Assembly (NCBI RefSeq): GCF_014196295.1
Contig: NZ_JACIDK010000001.1
Coordinates: forward strand, 1,034,785 to 1,098,784
Direction: 5' to 3'
Source of the DNA: Phenylobacterium haematophilum
Lineage (GTDB): Bacteria > Pseudomonadota > Alphaproteobacteria > Caulobacterales > Caulobacteraceae
DNA: 64,000 nt
The notes under the pieces were generated by a model. It had not been told where the DNA came from. It saw only the letters and a program-made list of their open reading frames with translations, and made no database searches. The position numbers and the translations under genes were made by a program. Of the stretch, positions 17,642 to 26,396 are shown piece by piece (within the stretch, counting starts at the first letter, position 1; each line of letters begins with the position of its first letter).

Positions 17642-17666
17642 CGAGGCTGGATTTCGTCAAGGACAA

Positions 17667-17681
17667 ACCGTACAGGATGGT
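17667..17681. promoter_or_regulatory. TetR operator 2 (imperfect copy)
   Basis: ACCGTAC-A-GGATGGT, the left half identical to operator 1 and the right half partly degenerate, centred 50 bp from it and ending 3 bp before the TetR start codon. It contains the AGGA ribosome-binding sequence of that gene. This suggests autorepression and possibly cooperative binding. Confidence 0.6.
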
Positions 17682-17684
17682 CAG

Positions 17685-18317
17685 ATGACAGCCGCCCCCA
17701 TGAGCCGGCGCGAAGAACGCCGCGATGAACGCCGCGACGGCATTCTCGACGTCGCGCGCGACTGCTTCCTGGCCGACGGCTACGCGGCCACCTCGATGTC
17801 CAGCATCGCCGCGCGCCTGGGCGGGTCGAAGGGCACGCTCTACAACTACTTCAAGTCCAAGGAAGAGCTGTTCGAGGCGGTCATGCAGCGCCAGTGCGGC
17901 GCCCTGGCCGAGACCTTGTTCGACGTCGAGCACGAAGGCGACGACGCCCGCGAGCGGCTCGAACACTTCGGCGCGGCGTTCCTGAAGCTTCTGCTGACCC
18001 CGGAATCGATCGGCATCCACCGCGTCGTGGTCGGCGAGAGCGGACGCTTCCCCGAGGTCGGGCGCATGTTCTACGAGATGGGCCCCAAGGTCATCCTGAC
18101 CAAGATGGCGGGCTACCTGTCCGACCTGATGGACCAGGGCGTCCTGCGCCGCGCGGACCCGTTCGTCGCCGCCCAGCACTTCAAGGACCTGACGATCTCC
18201 GGCGTGCAGCAGCCACGCACCTGGGGCGTCCTTACCGGCGAGCTCAGTGACGCAGAGGTCGAGAGTCAGGTGACGATGGCGGTCGACACCTTTCTGCGCG
18301 CGTACCGGCCGGACTAG
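17685..18317 (+). CDS. TetR/AcrR-family repressor of the efflux operon
   Basis: 210-residue regulator. The N-terminal HTH spans about residues 15-60 (GILDVARDCFLADGYAATSM, SIAARLGGSKGTLYNYFKSK). The C-terminal half is a TetR_C_7-like ligand domain (HRVVVGESGRFPEVGRMFYE) of the AcrR type. ATG 17685 has AGGA seven bases upstream; a second ATG at 17700 is possible. Position, divergence and the two palindromes make it the likely local repressor of the efflux genes, released by an unknown ligand (inference). Confidence 0.92.
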   Translation: MTAAPMSRREERRDERRDGILDVARDCFLADGYAATSMSSIAARLGGSKGTLYNYFKSKEELFEAVMQRQCGALAETLFDVEHEGDDARERLEHFGAAFLKLLLTPESIGIHRVVVGESGRFPEVGRMFYEMGPKVILTKMAGYLSDLMDQGVLRRADPFVAAQHFKDLTISGVQQPRTWGVLTGELSDAEVESQVTMAVDTFLRAYRPD

Positions 18318-18326
18318 ACGCCGCCG

Positions 18327-18962
18327 CTAGTCCGCGACTAGGCCGTGCATCAGCCCGTCGAGCGTCACGTGGATCAGCTCGTCGGTCGGCGCCCACTCGA
18401 AATTCGGCCGGGCGATCATCATGCTGACAACGCCATGGCAGGCGGTCCACAACGCCTGCGCGGCGCTGTCCGCGGTGCCCGTGCGCAGCCGCCCTTCGGC
18501 CGCGATCTCTCGGACCACGCCGGAGAACACCTGATAGCACTGGTCGCCCAGGTCGGCGGTGGTCTCTTCCTCGCCAATCACCGCGGCCAGCCGCGCGACG
18601 TTGCAGAACACCAGCTCGTAGGCGTTCGGATGCTCCAGCCCCCAGCGCATGTAGGCGTCCAGCATCAGCTTGACGCGGTTGGCCGCGTCCATCGGCTTGG
18701 CGGCGATCTCGGCGTTGCGCTCCAGCAGGTTGCGGATCGTGCCCTGGCAGATCTCCAGCAGGATGCAGCTCTTGTCCGGAAAGTGCATGTAGAGCGCGGT
18801 CGACGACACCCCGACCTCGTCGGCGATCTTCCGGATCGTCGCGCCTTCGTAGCCCTCGGCCACGAAGATGCGCTCGGCGGCCTCCAGGATTTCCTGCCTG
18901 CGGAGGTGGCCGTCGCCCTTGGGTTTCCGGGCTGAGCGCCGCGTCGTCACTGCGATGGTCAC
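18327..18962 (-). CDS. TetR/AcrR-family transcriptional regulator
   Basis: 211-residue regulator with HTH at about residues 22-68 (LEAAERIFVAEGYEGATIRK, DEVGVSSTALYMHFPDK) and a C-terminal domain with WTACHGVVSMMI, the WHG-type ligand domain. It converges with the efflux TetR gene, 10 bp between stops. The N-terminus is basic (TTRRSARKPKGDGHLRRQ). No clear target operon: its upstream neighbour is a divergent 73-residue gene. I see no strong palindrome in the 197 bp upstream. Confidence 0.9.
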   Translation of the reverse strand: MTIAVTTRRSARKPKGDGHLRRQEILEAAERIFVAEGYEGATIRKIADEVGVSSTALYMHFPDKSCILLEICQGTIRNLLERNAEIAAKPMDAANRVKLMLDAYMRWGLEHPNAYELVFCNVARLAAVIGEEETTADLGDQCYQVFSGVVREIAAEGRLRTGTADSAAQALWTACHGVVSMMIARPNFEWAPTDELIHVTLDGLMHGLVAD

Positions 18963-19159
18963 AGCTATCCTTCCGAGTCCGTCCTGTAACGAACGGAAAC
19001 CAAAACCACCGCGGTTGCAAGCCTGGACTAAAGAAAAGCCCAGCCGAATCCGAGACTAAGGGCGCCCCTGCGGAAGCTATTCGGCAGGTGTTCACCGCCA
19101 AATGGCAGCGTTTCGAGCTTTCAGGCGTTCCTTTCGAGCGAATGGATGAGGGAGCGGCC

Positions 19160-19381
19160 ATGAGACTGCCCGACGACCAACTGCAACGCCTGGCGCTGCA
19201 CAGCGCCTTCGGACTCCACCTCGTCGCCAAGTGGATGGCGACCCGTTCCGACGTCGACCCGGAGATTCGTGAGCGGCTCTCGGTCCATATGGCCGCTCTC
19301 GACGGCGTGCTGTCGGCCAACGGCCACGACTGGATCCGGGAAGAGATCGAGGGCACCGAGGCGGCCCTGCAAGGTCGCTGA
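19160..19381 (+). CDS. Small protein of unknown function (73 aa)
   Basis: Acidic, mostly helical protein (LQRLALHSAFGLHLVAKWMA, then HMAALDGVLSANGHD). ATG 19160 was chosen because GAGGGAG lies five bases before it; the frame stays open upstream to 19088 without a ribosome-binding site. Codon use is like its neighbours, which supports a real gene. I do not recognise the family. It precedes the methyltransferase gene by 49 bp on the same strand. Confidence 0.6.
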   Translation: MRLPDDQLQRLALHSAFGLHLVAKWMATRSDVDPEIRERLSVHMAALDGVLSANGHDWIREEIEGTEAALQGR

Positions 19382-19430
19382 CCCCTCGCAGGACTGGACC
19401 ACGAGGCTGCGAACCGGCTAGTGGGCGGCC

Positions 19431-20333
19431 ATGATCAGGACCGCCCCCGTCGTCGCCGACCTGCCCGGCGCCATGCGCACCACTGGCTGGGCCGATTACG
19501 CCCTGCTGGATTCTGGCGGCGGCCGCAAGCTCGAGCGCTACGGCCCCTACACCGTCGTTCGCCCCGAGCCCCAGGCGATGTGGGACCCGCGCCTGCCGGC
19601 TGCGACCTGGGACAAGGCCGACGCCGTCTTCGATCCCTCCGACGAAGAAGACGCCGGCAAGTGGCGCTTCCGCGGTAAGCCCAAGGAAAGCTGGCCCATG
19701 GCCTGGGGCGACGTGCGCTTTCACGCCCGCTTCACCGCCTTCCGCCACCTAGCCTTCTTCCCTGAGCAGGCCGCCAACTGGGCCTGGCTGGACCAGCGCG
19801 TGCGCGGCCTCCCCGGCCAGCCGCGCATCCTGAACCTGTTCGGCTACACCGGCGTCGCCAGCCTGGTCTGCGCCGCCGCCGGCGCCCACGTGACCCATGT
19901 CGACGCCTCCAAGAAGGCCATCGCCTGGGCGCGCGAGAACGCCGCGCTGTCGGGCCTGGAAGACCGCCCGATCCGCTGGATCTGCGAAGACGCCCGCCGC
20001 TACGTCCAGCGCGAGGTACGCCGCGGCTCACGCTACGACGGCATCATCCTAGACCCGCCGAAGTACGGCCGCGGCCCGGACGGCGAGGTCTGGCGCCTGT
20101 TCGAGAACCTTCCAGAGCTTTCAGCTCTATGCGCTGAACTTCTAGGGGAAAACGCCTCCTTCCTGCTGCTCAACGCCTATGCCGAGCGCATTTCCGGCGC
20201 GGCGCTGTCGTCGCTTTGCGCCGCCAAGCTGGCCGGCCGCGCCGGGACCATCGACTGGGGCGAACTGACCCTGGTCGAGGACGCCGCCGACCGCCAGATC
20301 GGCATGTCCTTCTACGGCCGGTGGTCGGCATGA
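19431..20333 (+). CDS. Class I SAM-dependent methyltransferase (RlmI-like)
   Basis: 300-residue RNA methyltransferase of the RlmI/RlmK type. SAM motif I is ILNLFGYTGVASLVCAAAGA, followed by THVDASKKAIAWARENA and the catalytic-type motif DGIILDPPKYGRG. There is no PUA domain, so it is shorter than E. coli RlmI. The nucleoside target (an rRNA m5C or m2G) cannot be fixed from sequence. The stop overlaps the ATG of the next methyltransferase (ATGA), so the pair is co-translated. Confidence 0.85.
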   Translation: MIRTAPVVADLPGAMRTTGWADYALLDSGGGRKLERYGPYTVVRPEPQAMWDPRLPAATWDKADAVFDPSDEEDAGKWRFRGKPKESWPMAWGDVRFHARFTAFRHLAFFPEQAANWAWLDQRVRGLPGQPRILNLFGYTGVASLVCAAAGAHVTHVDASKKAIAWARENAALSGLEDRPIRWICEDARRYVQREVRRGSRYDGIILDPPKYGRGPDGEVWRLFENLPELSALCAELLGENASFLLLNAYAERISGAALSSLCAAKLAGRAGTIDWGELTLVEDAADRQIGMSFYGRWSA

Positions 20334-21115
20334 GCCGCCTCGTCACCTCCCTGACCAACCCGACGGTCAAGTCCGTCCGCGGCCTGCACATGCGCAAGGA
20401 GCGTGAGCAATCGGGCCTGTTCGTGGCCGAGGGCCTCAAGATCGTCACCGAGGCGGTCGAACTCGGCCACGCCCCGCGCATCCTGATGTACGGCAAGGAC
20501 GCCGAGGGCCACGCACTGCTCAAGCGCGCCATCCAGGCGACGCTCGCCGCCCGGGGAGAAGTGATCGAGGTCACCCAGGACATTCTCGCCAAGGTTTCGC
20601 GCCGCGATAACCCGCAGGCCGTGGTGGCTGTGTTCGCCCAGGTGTTCACGCCGCTGACCCACCTCGACCCGGCCGCCGCGCCCTGCTTCGTCGCGCTGCA
20701 CCGCGTGCGCGATCCCGGCAATCTCGGCACCATCGTTCGCACCGCCGACGCCGCCGGCTGCGGCGCGGTGATCCTGGTCGGCGACTGCTGCGATCCGTTC
20801 TCGGTCGAGGCGGTCCGCGCCACCATGGGTTCGATCTTCGCGGTGCCGATCGTCAAGGCGACCGAGGCCGAGTTCGCCGGCTGGCGCTCGTCCTGGCCGG
20901 GCTCTGTCGTCGGCACCCTGCTCAGCGCCGACGTCGATCATCGCCAGGCGAGCTACGCCAAGCCGGCGCTGATCCTGATGGGCAACGAACAGCAGGGCCT
21001 GACGCCCGACATGGCCGCCCTGTGCGACGTCAACGTCAAGATTCCGATGCGCGGCCGCGCCGACAGCCTGAACCTCTCGGTCGCTACCGGCATCATGATC
21101 TACGCCGCAACCTAG
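20330..21115 (+). CDS. SpoU/TrmH-family RNA 2'-O-methyltransferase
   Basis: 261-residue SPOUT enzyme. An N-terminal substrate-binding domain (LTNPTVKSVRGLHMRKEREQ, FVAEGLKIVTEAVE) is followed by the trefoil-knot domain. Motif 1 is VRDPGNLGTIVRTADAAGCG, motif 2 LILMGNEQQGL, and motif 3 IPMRGRADSLNLSVATGIMI, all conserved. It methylates a ribose 2'-OH in rRNA or tRNA; the position is unknown. ATG 20330 overlaps the previous stop. Confidence 0.92.
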   Translation: MSRLVTSLTNPTVKSVRGLHMRKEREQSGLFVAEGLKIVTEAVELGHAPRILMYGKDAEGHALLKRAIQATLAARGEVIEVTQDILAKVSRRDNPQAVVAVFAQVFTPLTHLDPAAAPCFVALHRVRDPGNLGTIVRTADAAGCGAVILVGDCCDPFSVEAVRATMGSIFAVPIVKATEAEFAGWRSSWPGSVVGTLLSADVDHRQASYAKPALILMGNEQQGLTPDMAALCDVNVKIPMRGRADSLNLSVATGIMIYAAT

Positions 21116-21150
21116 TTCCCGCTGTCCCCGCCAACCCCGCCACGACGGCC

Positions 21151-21190
21151 TTGACGTCGATTTACATAGCTCGCTATATATCTAGCTATG
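21151..21190 (+). promoter_or_regulatory. Sigma-70-type promoter with MarR-type dyad
   Basis: TTGACG at 21151-21156 and TATATA at 21175-21180 (18-nt spacer; CTATAT with 17). The -10 region is wrapped in dyads: ATAGC-TC-GCTAT at 21166-21177, and a wider CATAGCT (21165-21171)/AGCTATG (21184-21190). Such AT-rich inverted repeats over the -10 are typical autorepression sites of MarR proteins. Confidence 0.6.
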
Positions 21191-21211
21191 ATATCTCTGG
21201 CGGAGCGGCAG

Positions 21212-22162
21212 ATGACCCCCGACACCCTCTCCGATCTCGGCGTCATGTTCCTGGGCAGCCGCCTGAAACGTCTCGGCGACCGACTGCTGACCGAGGCCGC
21301 CGCCATCCTGCAGGCCATGGACCTGCCGGTGCAGCCGGCTCAGCAGCCGCTGCTGGCGGTGCTCCGCCGCGAAGGCTCGCTCACCGTCGGCGCCGTCGCC
21401 CAGCACCTGCGGCTCAGCCAGCCTACAACCACCCGCGCCCTCCAGGCGCTGATCGAGCAAGGTCTGGTCGAGGTCGCCAAGGACGGCCGCGACCAGCGTC
21501 AGAAGCTGCTCTCGCTCACCCCCGCGGGCGAGGCGCTCATGGTTCGGCTCGAAACCGACCTCTGGCCGCGGGTCGAGGCCGCCGCGATCTCGCTCTGCGA
21601 CGGCCGCCATCAGGAGCTCATGGACGCCATCTCCCTGGTCGAGGCCGCCCTCGACCGGCGGTCGCTGACAGAACGGACCCTGGCGCCCGACATTGCTGTT
21701 CGCGACTTCACCGACGAGTTGGCCGACGCCTTCTACGCGATCAACGCCGAGTGGATCGAAGAGATGTTCTCGCTGGAGCCGAACGATATCGACCTGATGT
21801 CCAACCCCAGATCGCGCATCGTCGACCAGGGGGGCGCGATCCTGTTCGCCGAGGCCGAGGGCCTGGGGATCGTCGGAACCTGTGCGATCATGAAGGCCAA
21901 GGATGGCTGGTACGAACTCACCAAGATGGGCGTCTCCAAGTCCGCCCGCGGCCGCAAGGTCGGCGAGTTCCTGCTGGCCAAGGCGATCGAGCGCGCCCGC
22001 GCCATGGGCGCCGCCGATCAGCTCTACCTGCTGACCAACACCAAGTGCGGCCCGGCCATCCACCTCTACGAAAAGCTCGGCTTCGAGCACGACGCCGAGG
22101 TGATGGCCCTGTTCGGCGCCCGCTATGAGCGCTGCGACGTCGCCATGCGCTTCCGCGGCTAG
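21212..22162 (+). CDS. MarR-GNAT fusion: regulator with acetyltransferase domain
   Basis: 316-residue two-domain protein. The N-terminal MarR winged helix (about residues 1-140) shows GSLTVGAVAQHLRLSQPTTT and GLVEVAKDGRDQRQKLLSLT. The C-terminal GNAT domain (about 155-316) shows the acetyl-CoA loop GVSKSARGRKVGEFLLAKAI and LTNTKCGPAIHLYEKLGF. ATG 21212 was chosen because GGAG lies six bases upstream and it gives a 25-nt leader; an in-frame ATG at 21188 would sit on the predicted transcription start. It probably represses itself through the dyad. The acetylation substrate is unknown. Confidence 0.85.
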   Translation: MTPDTLSDLGVMFLGSRLKRLGDRLLTEAAAILQAMDLPVQPAQQPLLAVLRREGSLTVGAVAQHLRLSQPTTTRALQALIEQGLVEVAKDGRDQRQKLLSLTPAGEALMVRLETDLWPRVEAAAISLCDGRHQELMDAISLVEAALDRRSLTERTLAPDIAVRDFTDELADAFYAINAEWIEEMFSLEPNDIDLMSNPRSRIVDQGGAILFAEAEGLGIVGTCAIMKAKDGWYELTKMGVSKSARGRKVGEFLLAKAIERARAMGAADQLYLLTNTKCGPAIHLYEKLGFEHDAEVMALFGARYERCDVAMRFRG

Positions 22163-22190
22163 GTCCCGCGCGGCTAGGTCCCGCGCGGCT
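22157..22190. repeat. 15-bp tandem duplication across two convergent stop codons
   Basis: The unit GGCTAGGTCCCGCGC occurs twice in a row and a third partial copy follows. Each full copy contains CTAG, so one copy supplies the TAG of the MarR-GNAT gene and the other the TAG of hrpB. The unit is 15 bp, a multiple of three, so duplication leaves both frames intact. Confidence 0.85.
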
Positions 22191-24609
22191 TGGCCCGGGC
22201 CGTCGGCGCGGCGTTGGCCGGGTCCTCTGGCCAGACGTGCTTGGGATAACGTCCGCGCATGTCCGACCTGACGTCCTTCCACGACCCGCCCCAGAACCCC
22301 GGCAGGTCCTTGGTGGTCTGGATCGGCCCATGCCCCGGCGACAGCAGCGACAGGGTCAGCGGTACGCCGGCGACGCGCGGATGCTCCTTCAGCCCGAACA
22401 CCTCCTGCACGCGCACGTCGACCCGCGGCCCGCCCTCGGCGGCGTAGTCGATGGAAAAGCTGTTGCCGGTCGGCGCCGTCCAGCGCGCCGGCGCGCTGGC
22501 CTCCAGCTTGCGCTGCAGCTCCCAAGGCACCAGCGCCCGCACCGCCCCGTCCAGCGCGTCCGCGCGAACGGCGGCCAAGGAACGCACCCCCAGCAGCAGC
22601 GGCGTCAGCCAGTCGTCCATCTGCTCGATCAGGGCCGCGTCGCTCAGGTCGGGCCAGTCCTGCCCCTGGGCGCGCAGGAACGCACCACGCTCGCGGAATG
22701 ACCGCGCCGCCTCGCCCCAGGGCAGCTTCGAAAGTCCTTCGGCCCGCACCCGCCCCACCAGCGCCGCGGCGATCAACGCCGGGTCGGGGTTCTCGTCGAT
22801 CTCCTCGCGCACCGTCACGCGGCCAAGCCGCATCAGCCGCTTGGCGCGCAGCCGCCCGCCGCCGCTCTCGTCGAGCCGGTACTCGGTCTCCATCTGATCT
22901 TTGAAGGCGGCGACCAGTTCGCCCTCCTCCACCGGCGCGGCCAGCAGGATGCGGTCGCGGCGCTCGCCGCCGCCCATCTCGGCGATCGCCAGCCACTTCT
23001 CGCGCGCCAGGGCGTCGGTCGGCTCGACGAACGCGCCGCGGCCGCTGACCAGCTGGAACTCGCCGCTGCCGCCGCGCGCCTTGGCGATCCGCTCCGGATA
23101 GGCGAAGGCCAGCAGCAGGCCATCGTCCAGCGGCTCGCCCTTCCCCGGCTTGCCGGCCAGCCGCGCCCAGCGCTCGGCCAGGGCACGCGCGTCGCGGGCT
23201 CGCGGCGAGCGGTCCCGTCCCAGCGCCTCGAGCCGGTGGCGCAGGTCGGCGTCTCGGCCGCCCAGGCCGCGCTCGGTCACCAGGGCGGCGATCTGCGCGG
23301 CCCGCTCGGCCTGCCCGGTCTCCCCGGCCTTCAGCACCATGTGCGCCAACCGCGGAGCCAGCGGAAACTCGCTCAGCGCCTCGCCATGCGCGGTCAGCAC
23401 GCCGTCGTCGCTCAGGGCCTCCAGCCGCCGCAGCAGCGTGCGGGCCTCGTTGAACGCGGCGGCCGGCGGCGGATCAAGGAACGCCAGGTCGCTGGGATCG
23501 CGCGCGCCCCAGCGCGCCAGGTCCAGCGCCAGCCCCGACAGTTCAGCGTCGAGGATCTCCGGATCGGCGAAGGCCGGCAGGGCCCGGGTCTCGGCCTCGT
23601 CCCACAGCCGGTAGCCGACGCCAGGTTCGGTCCGCCCCGCCCGGCCACGCCGCTGGTCGGCGGCCGCGCGGCTGACCCGCACCGTCGCCAGCCGGGTCAG
23701 CCCGCTGGCCGGATCGAACCGCGGCACGCGCGCCAGCCCGCAGTCGATCACCACCCGCACGCCCTCGATGGTCAGGCTGGTCTCGGCGATCGAGGTCGCC
23801 AGCACCACCTTGCGCACGCCCGCCGGCGCCGGACTGATCGCCGCGTCCTGCTCAGCCGGATCCAGCGCCCCATAGAGCGGCGCAATCCGCACGTCGGGCC
23901 GACGCACGCGTTCGGCCAGCAGCTCGGCCGTCCGCCGGATTTCGCCCTGACCCGGCAGGAACACCAGGATGCTGCCGCTCTCCTCGGCCAATGCCCGCTC
24001 CACGGCGCGAACCACCCGGTCCTCCAGACGCAGGCGCTCGTCGCGGCCGAGGTAGCGAGTATCCACAGGAAAGCTGCGCCCCTGGCTCTCGATCACCGGC
24101 GCTTGATCGAGCAGCCGCCCGACCGCCGCCCCGTCGAGGGTGGCCGACATCACCAGGATGCGCAGGTCCTCGCGCAGCACTCCCTGCGCGTCCCGCGCCA
24201 GGGCCAGTCCCAGGTCCGCGTCCAGGCTGCGCTCGTGAAATTCGTCGAAGATCACCGCGCCGACGCCGTCCAGGCTCGGATCGGTCAGGATCATCCGGCT
24301 GAAGACGCCCTCGGTGACCACCTCGATGCGGGTGCGGGCCGACACCTTCGACTGCATCCGGACGCGATAACCGACTGTTTCTCCGACCTTTTCACCCAGG
24401 GTCTTGGCCATGCGCTCGGCCGCTGCGCGGGCAGCCAGCCGCCGCGGCTCCAGCATCACGATCTTACGGCGCTCCAGCCAGGCGGCGTCCAGCAGGCGCA
24501 GGGGGACCAGCGTCGTCTTGCCCGCGCCAGGCGGCGCCACCAGCACCGCCGAGGTCCGCGACTCGAGCGCCGCCTGCAGGGCGGGCAAAATTTCCTCTAC
24601 CGGAAGCAT
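22174..24609 (-). CDS. hrpB: ATP-dependent RNA helicase HrpB
   Basis: 811-residue DEAH-box helicase. Walker A VLVAPPGAGKTTLVPLRLLD is at residues 23-42, then EPRRLAARAAAERMA, the DEFH box in VIFDEFHERSLDADLGLAL, SATLDGAAVG, and motif VI DQRRGRAGRTEPGVGYRLW. The helicase-associated and HrpB C-terminal domains follow. The biological role of HrpB is poorly known in most bacteria. The start ATG 24609 (MLPVEEILPALQ) fits homologous N-termini. It converges on the MarR-GNAT gene; a 15-bp tandem duplication covers both stop codons. Confidence 0.95.
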   Translation of the reverse strand: MLPVEEILPALQAALESRTSAVLVAPPGAGKTTLVPLRLLDAAWLERRKIVMLEPRRLAARAAAERMAKTLGEKVGETVGYRVRMQSKVSARTRIEVVTEGVFSRMILTDPSLDGVGAVIFDEFHERSLDADLGLALARDAQGVLREDLRILVMSATLDGAAVGRLLDQAPVIESQGRSFPVDTRYLGRDERLRLEDRVVRAVERALAEESGSILVFLPGQGEIRRTAELLAERVRRPDVRIAPLYGALDPAEQDAAISPAPAGVRKVVLATSIAETSLTIEGVRVVIDCGLARVPRFDPASGLTRLATVRVSRAAADQRRGRAGRTEPGVGYRLWDEAETRALPAFADPEILDAELSGLALDLARWGARDPSDLAFLDPPPAAAFNEARTLLRRLEALSDDGVLTAHGEALSEFPLAPRLAHMVLKAGETGQAERAAQIAALVTERGLGGRDADLRHRLEALGRDRSPRARDARALAERWARLAGKPGKGEPLDDGLLLAFAYPERIAKARGGSGEFQLVSGRGAFVEPTDALAREKWLAIAEMGGGERRDRILLAAPVEEGELVAAFKDQMETEYRLDESGGGRLRAKRLMRLGRVTVREEIDENPDPALIAAALVGRVRAEGLSKLPWGEAARSFRERGAFLRAQGQDWPDLSDAALIEQMDDWLTPLLLGVRSLAAVRADALDGAVRALVPWELQRKLEASAPARWTAPTGNSFSIDYAAEGGPRVDVRVQEVFGLKEHPRVAGVPLTLSLLSPGHGPIQTTKDLPGFWGGSWKDVRSDMRGRYPKHVWPEDPANAAPTARAKPRGT

Positions 24610-24784
24610 GCTGTGCTCTAGCCGCGCCTGCGCGCCGGGCCAAGACGGACGCTCATCCTGCGGGTGCCCGCTTTGGCGCAAAGGCAGGCGACGGCTTGGC
24701 GCTTGACCGCAAGGTTACGAAGAGGCCACGTAACGCCCAATCAGACCGCGCGGCGGGGGCCGCACGGGTTTTCCTGGAGGAAAT

Positions 24785-26332
24785 ATGTGGCGAGTTAAAT
24801 CGCTCGACGCGATTCTCGCGACCGCGGAGAAAAAGTCTCTGCACCGGTCGCTGGGCGCGTTTCAGCTTACCATGCTTGGCATCGGGGCCATTATCGGCAC
24901 GGGGATTTTCGTACTGACCGCCGAGGCGGCCCAGAAGGCTGGCCCCGGCATGATCGCCAGCTTTATCATCGCTGGCTTCGTCTGCGCGGTCGCCGCGCTC
25001 TGTTACGCCGAAATGTCTTCCATGGTCCCGGTTTCCGGGTCCGCTTACACCTATAGCTACGCCGTCATGGGCGAACTGCTGGCCTGGATGGTCGGCTGGG
25101 CGCTGATCCTGGAATACGCCGTCGCCGCGGGCGCGGTGTCGGTCGGCTGGTCCGGCTACGTGGTCGGCCTGATCGAGCACGCCTTCCACATCGACATACC
25201 GAACGCGCTTGTGCTGGGGCCTATGGACGGCGGGATCGTGAACCTGCCCGCGGCGCTGATCGCCCTCGCCGTCACCGGCCTGCTGGTCATCGGCACCAAG
25301 GAATCGGCCACCGTCAACGCCATCCTGGTGGCGGTGAAGGTCTCGGCGCTCACCCTGTTCATCTTCCTGGCCGTGCCGGTGATGAACATGGAGAACTTCC
25401 ACCCGTTCGCCCCGCTCGGCATGGCCGGGATCTCGGCGGCGGCGGCTTCGATCTTCTTCGCCTATGTCGGCTTCGATGCGGTCTCCACCGCCGCCGAAGA
25501 GACCAAGAACCCGCAGCGCAACATGCCCATCGGCCTCATCGGCTCGCTCGGCATCTGCACCATCTTCTACATTCTGGTCGCCTCGGGCGTGATCGGCACC
25601 GTCGGCGCCCAGCCGATGACCGACGCCAGCGGCGCGGGCCTGCGCCCGGGCAGCCCCGAGCTCACCGCTGCCTGTAAGGCCGCTGGCGACGCCGCCGTGG
25701 TCTGCTCGAAGGAAGCCCTCGCCTGGACCCTGCGCTCGATCGGCTGGCCCCAGGTCGGCAACCTGATCGGCCTCGCGGCCGGCCTGGCCCTGCCCTCGGT
25801 CATCCTGATGATGATGTTCGGCCAGACCCGCATCTTCTTCGTGATGAGCCGCGACGGCCTGCTTCCGGCGGTGCTGTCCAAGGTCCACCCGAAGTACCAC
25901 ACCCCGCACGTGATCACCGTGATCACCGGCGTGTTCGTGTCGCTGTTCGCCGCCTTCTTCCCGGTCGGCGTGCTGGCGGACATCTCGAACTCCGGCACCC
26001 TGTTCGCGTTCGCGATGGTGGCGATCGCCGTGCTGGTGCTGCGCAAGACCGATCCGAACCGCAAGCGCCCGTTCCGCGCGCCGGCGATCATGATCGTCGC
26101 GCCGCTGGCCGCGGTCGGCTGCGTCTATCTGTTCTTCAGCCTGTCGACCGAGACCAAGCTGCTGTTCCTGGGCTGGGCGCTGGTCGGCCTGGTCGTCTAC
26201 TACCTCTACGGCTACCGCAAGAGCCACGTGGGCCGGGGCATCATCGATGTCCCCGAACTGTCGCCCGACGCGCCTCCCGGACCCGTCGCGCCGATGCCCG
26301 GCGCGCCGGCGCCGGGCGATCGCCAGCACTAA
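24785..26332 (+). CDS. APC-family amino acid permease
   Basis: 515-residue transporter with about 12-13 membrane segments. The first helices carry the APC signature GIGAIIGTGIFVLTAEAAQKAGP, interrupted here for length, and GYVVGLIEHAFHID. An extended loop near residues 270-310 contains two cysteines. It resembles the cationic amino acid transporter (CAT/YfnA) subfamily; the exact substrate is not evident. The start ATG 24785 follows a GGAGGAAA sequence. A strong terminator follows at 26338-26365. Confidence 0.9.
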   Translation: MWRVKSLDAILATAEKKSLHRSLGAFQLTMLGIGAIIGTGIFVLTAEAAQKAGPGMIASFIIAGFVCAVAALCYAEMSSMVPVSGSAYTYSYAVMGELLAWMVGWALILEYAVAAGAVSVGWSGYVVGLIEHAFHIDIPNALVLGPMDGGIVNLPAALIALAVTGLLVIGTKESATVNAILVAVKVSALTLFIFLAVPVMNMENFHPFAPLGMAGISAAAASIFFAYVGFDAVSTAAEETKNPQRNMPIGLIGSLGICTIFYILVASGVIGTVGAQPMTDASGAGLRPGSPELTAACKAAGDAAVVCSKEALAWTLRSIGWPQVGNLIGLAAGLALPSVILMMMFGQTRIFFVMSRDGLLPAVLSKVHPKYHTPHVITVITGVFVSLFAAFFPVGVLADISNSGTLFAFAMVAIAVLVLRKTDPNRKRPFRAPAIMIVAPLAAVGCVYLFFSLSTETKLLFLGWALVGLVVYYLYGYRKSHVGRGIIDVPELSPDAPPGPVAPMPGAPAPGDRQH

Positions 26333-26337
26333 GATGG

Positions 26338-26365
26338 AAAGGCCCGGGTTCGTCCCGGGCCTTTT
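26338..26365 (+). terminator. Intrinsic terminator of the permease gene
   Basis: AAAGGCCCGGG pairs with CCCGGGCCTTT over a TTCGT loop, then TTTTC. Perfect 11-bp stem, 5 bp after the permease stop. Confidence 0.9.
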
Positions 26366-26396
26366 CTTATGGCGCGACAGGCCCGATGTTAGGGCC

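Noticed and set aside
21188..21211. Leaderless start of the MarR-GNAT gene at ATG 21188
   Set aside because: ATG 21212 has GGAG at six bases and lies 25 nt after the predicted transcription start, which is a more ordinary arrangement.
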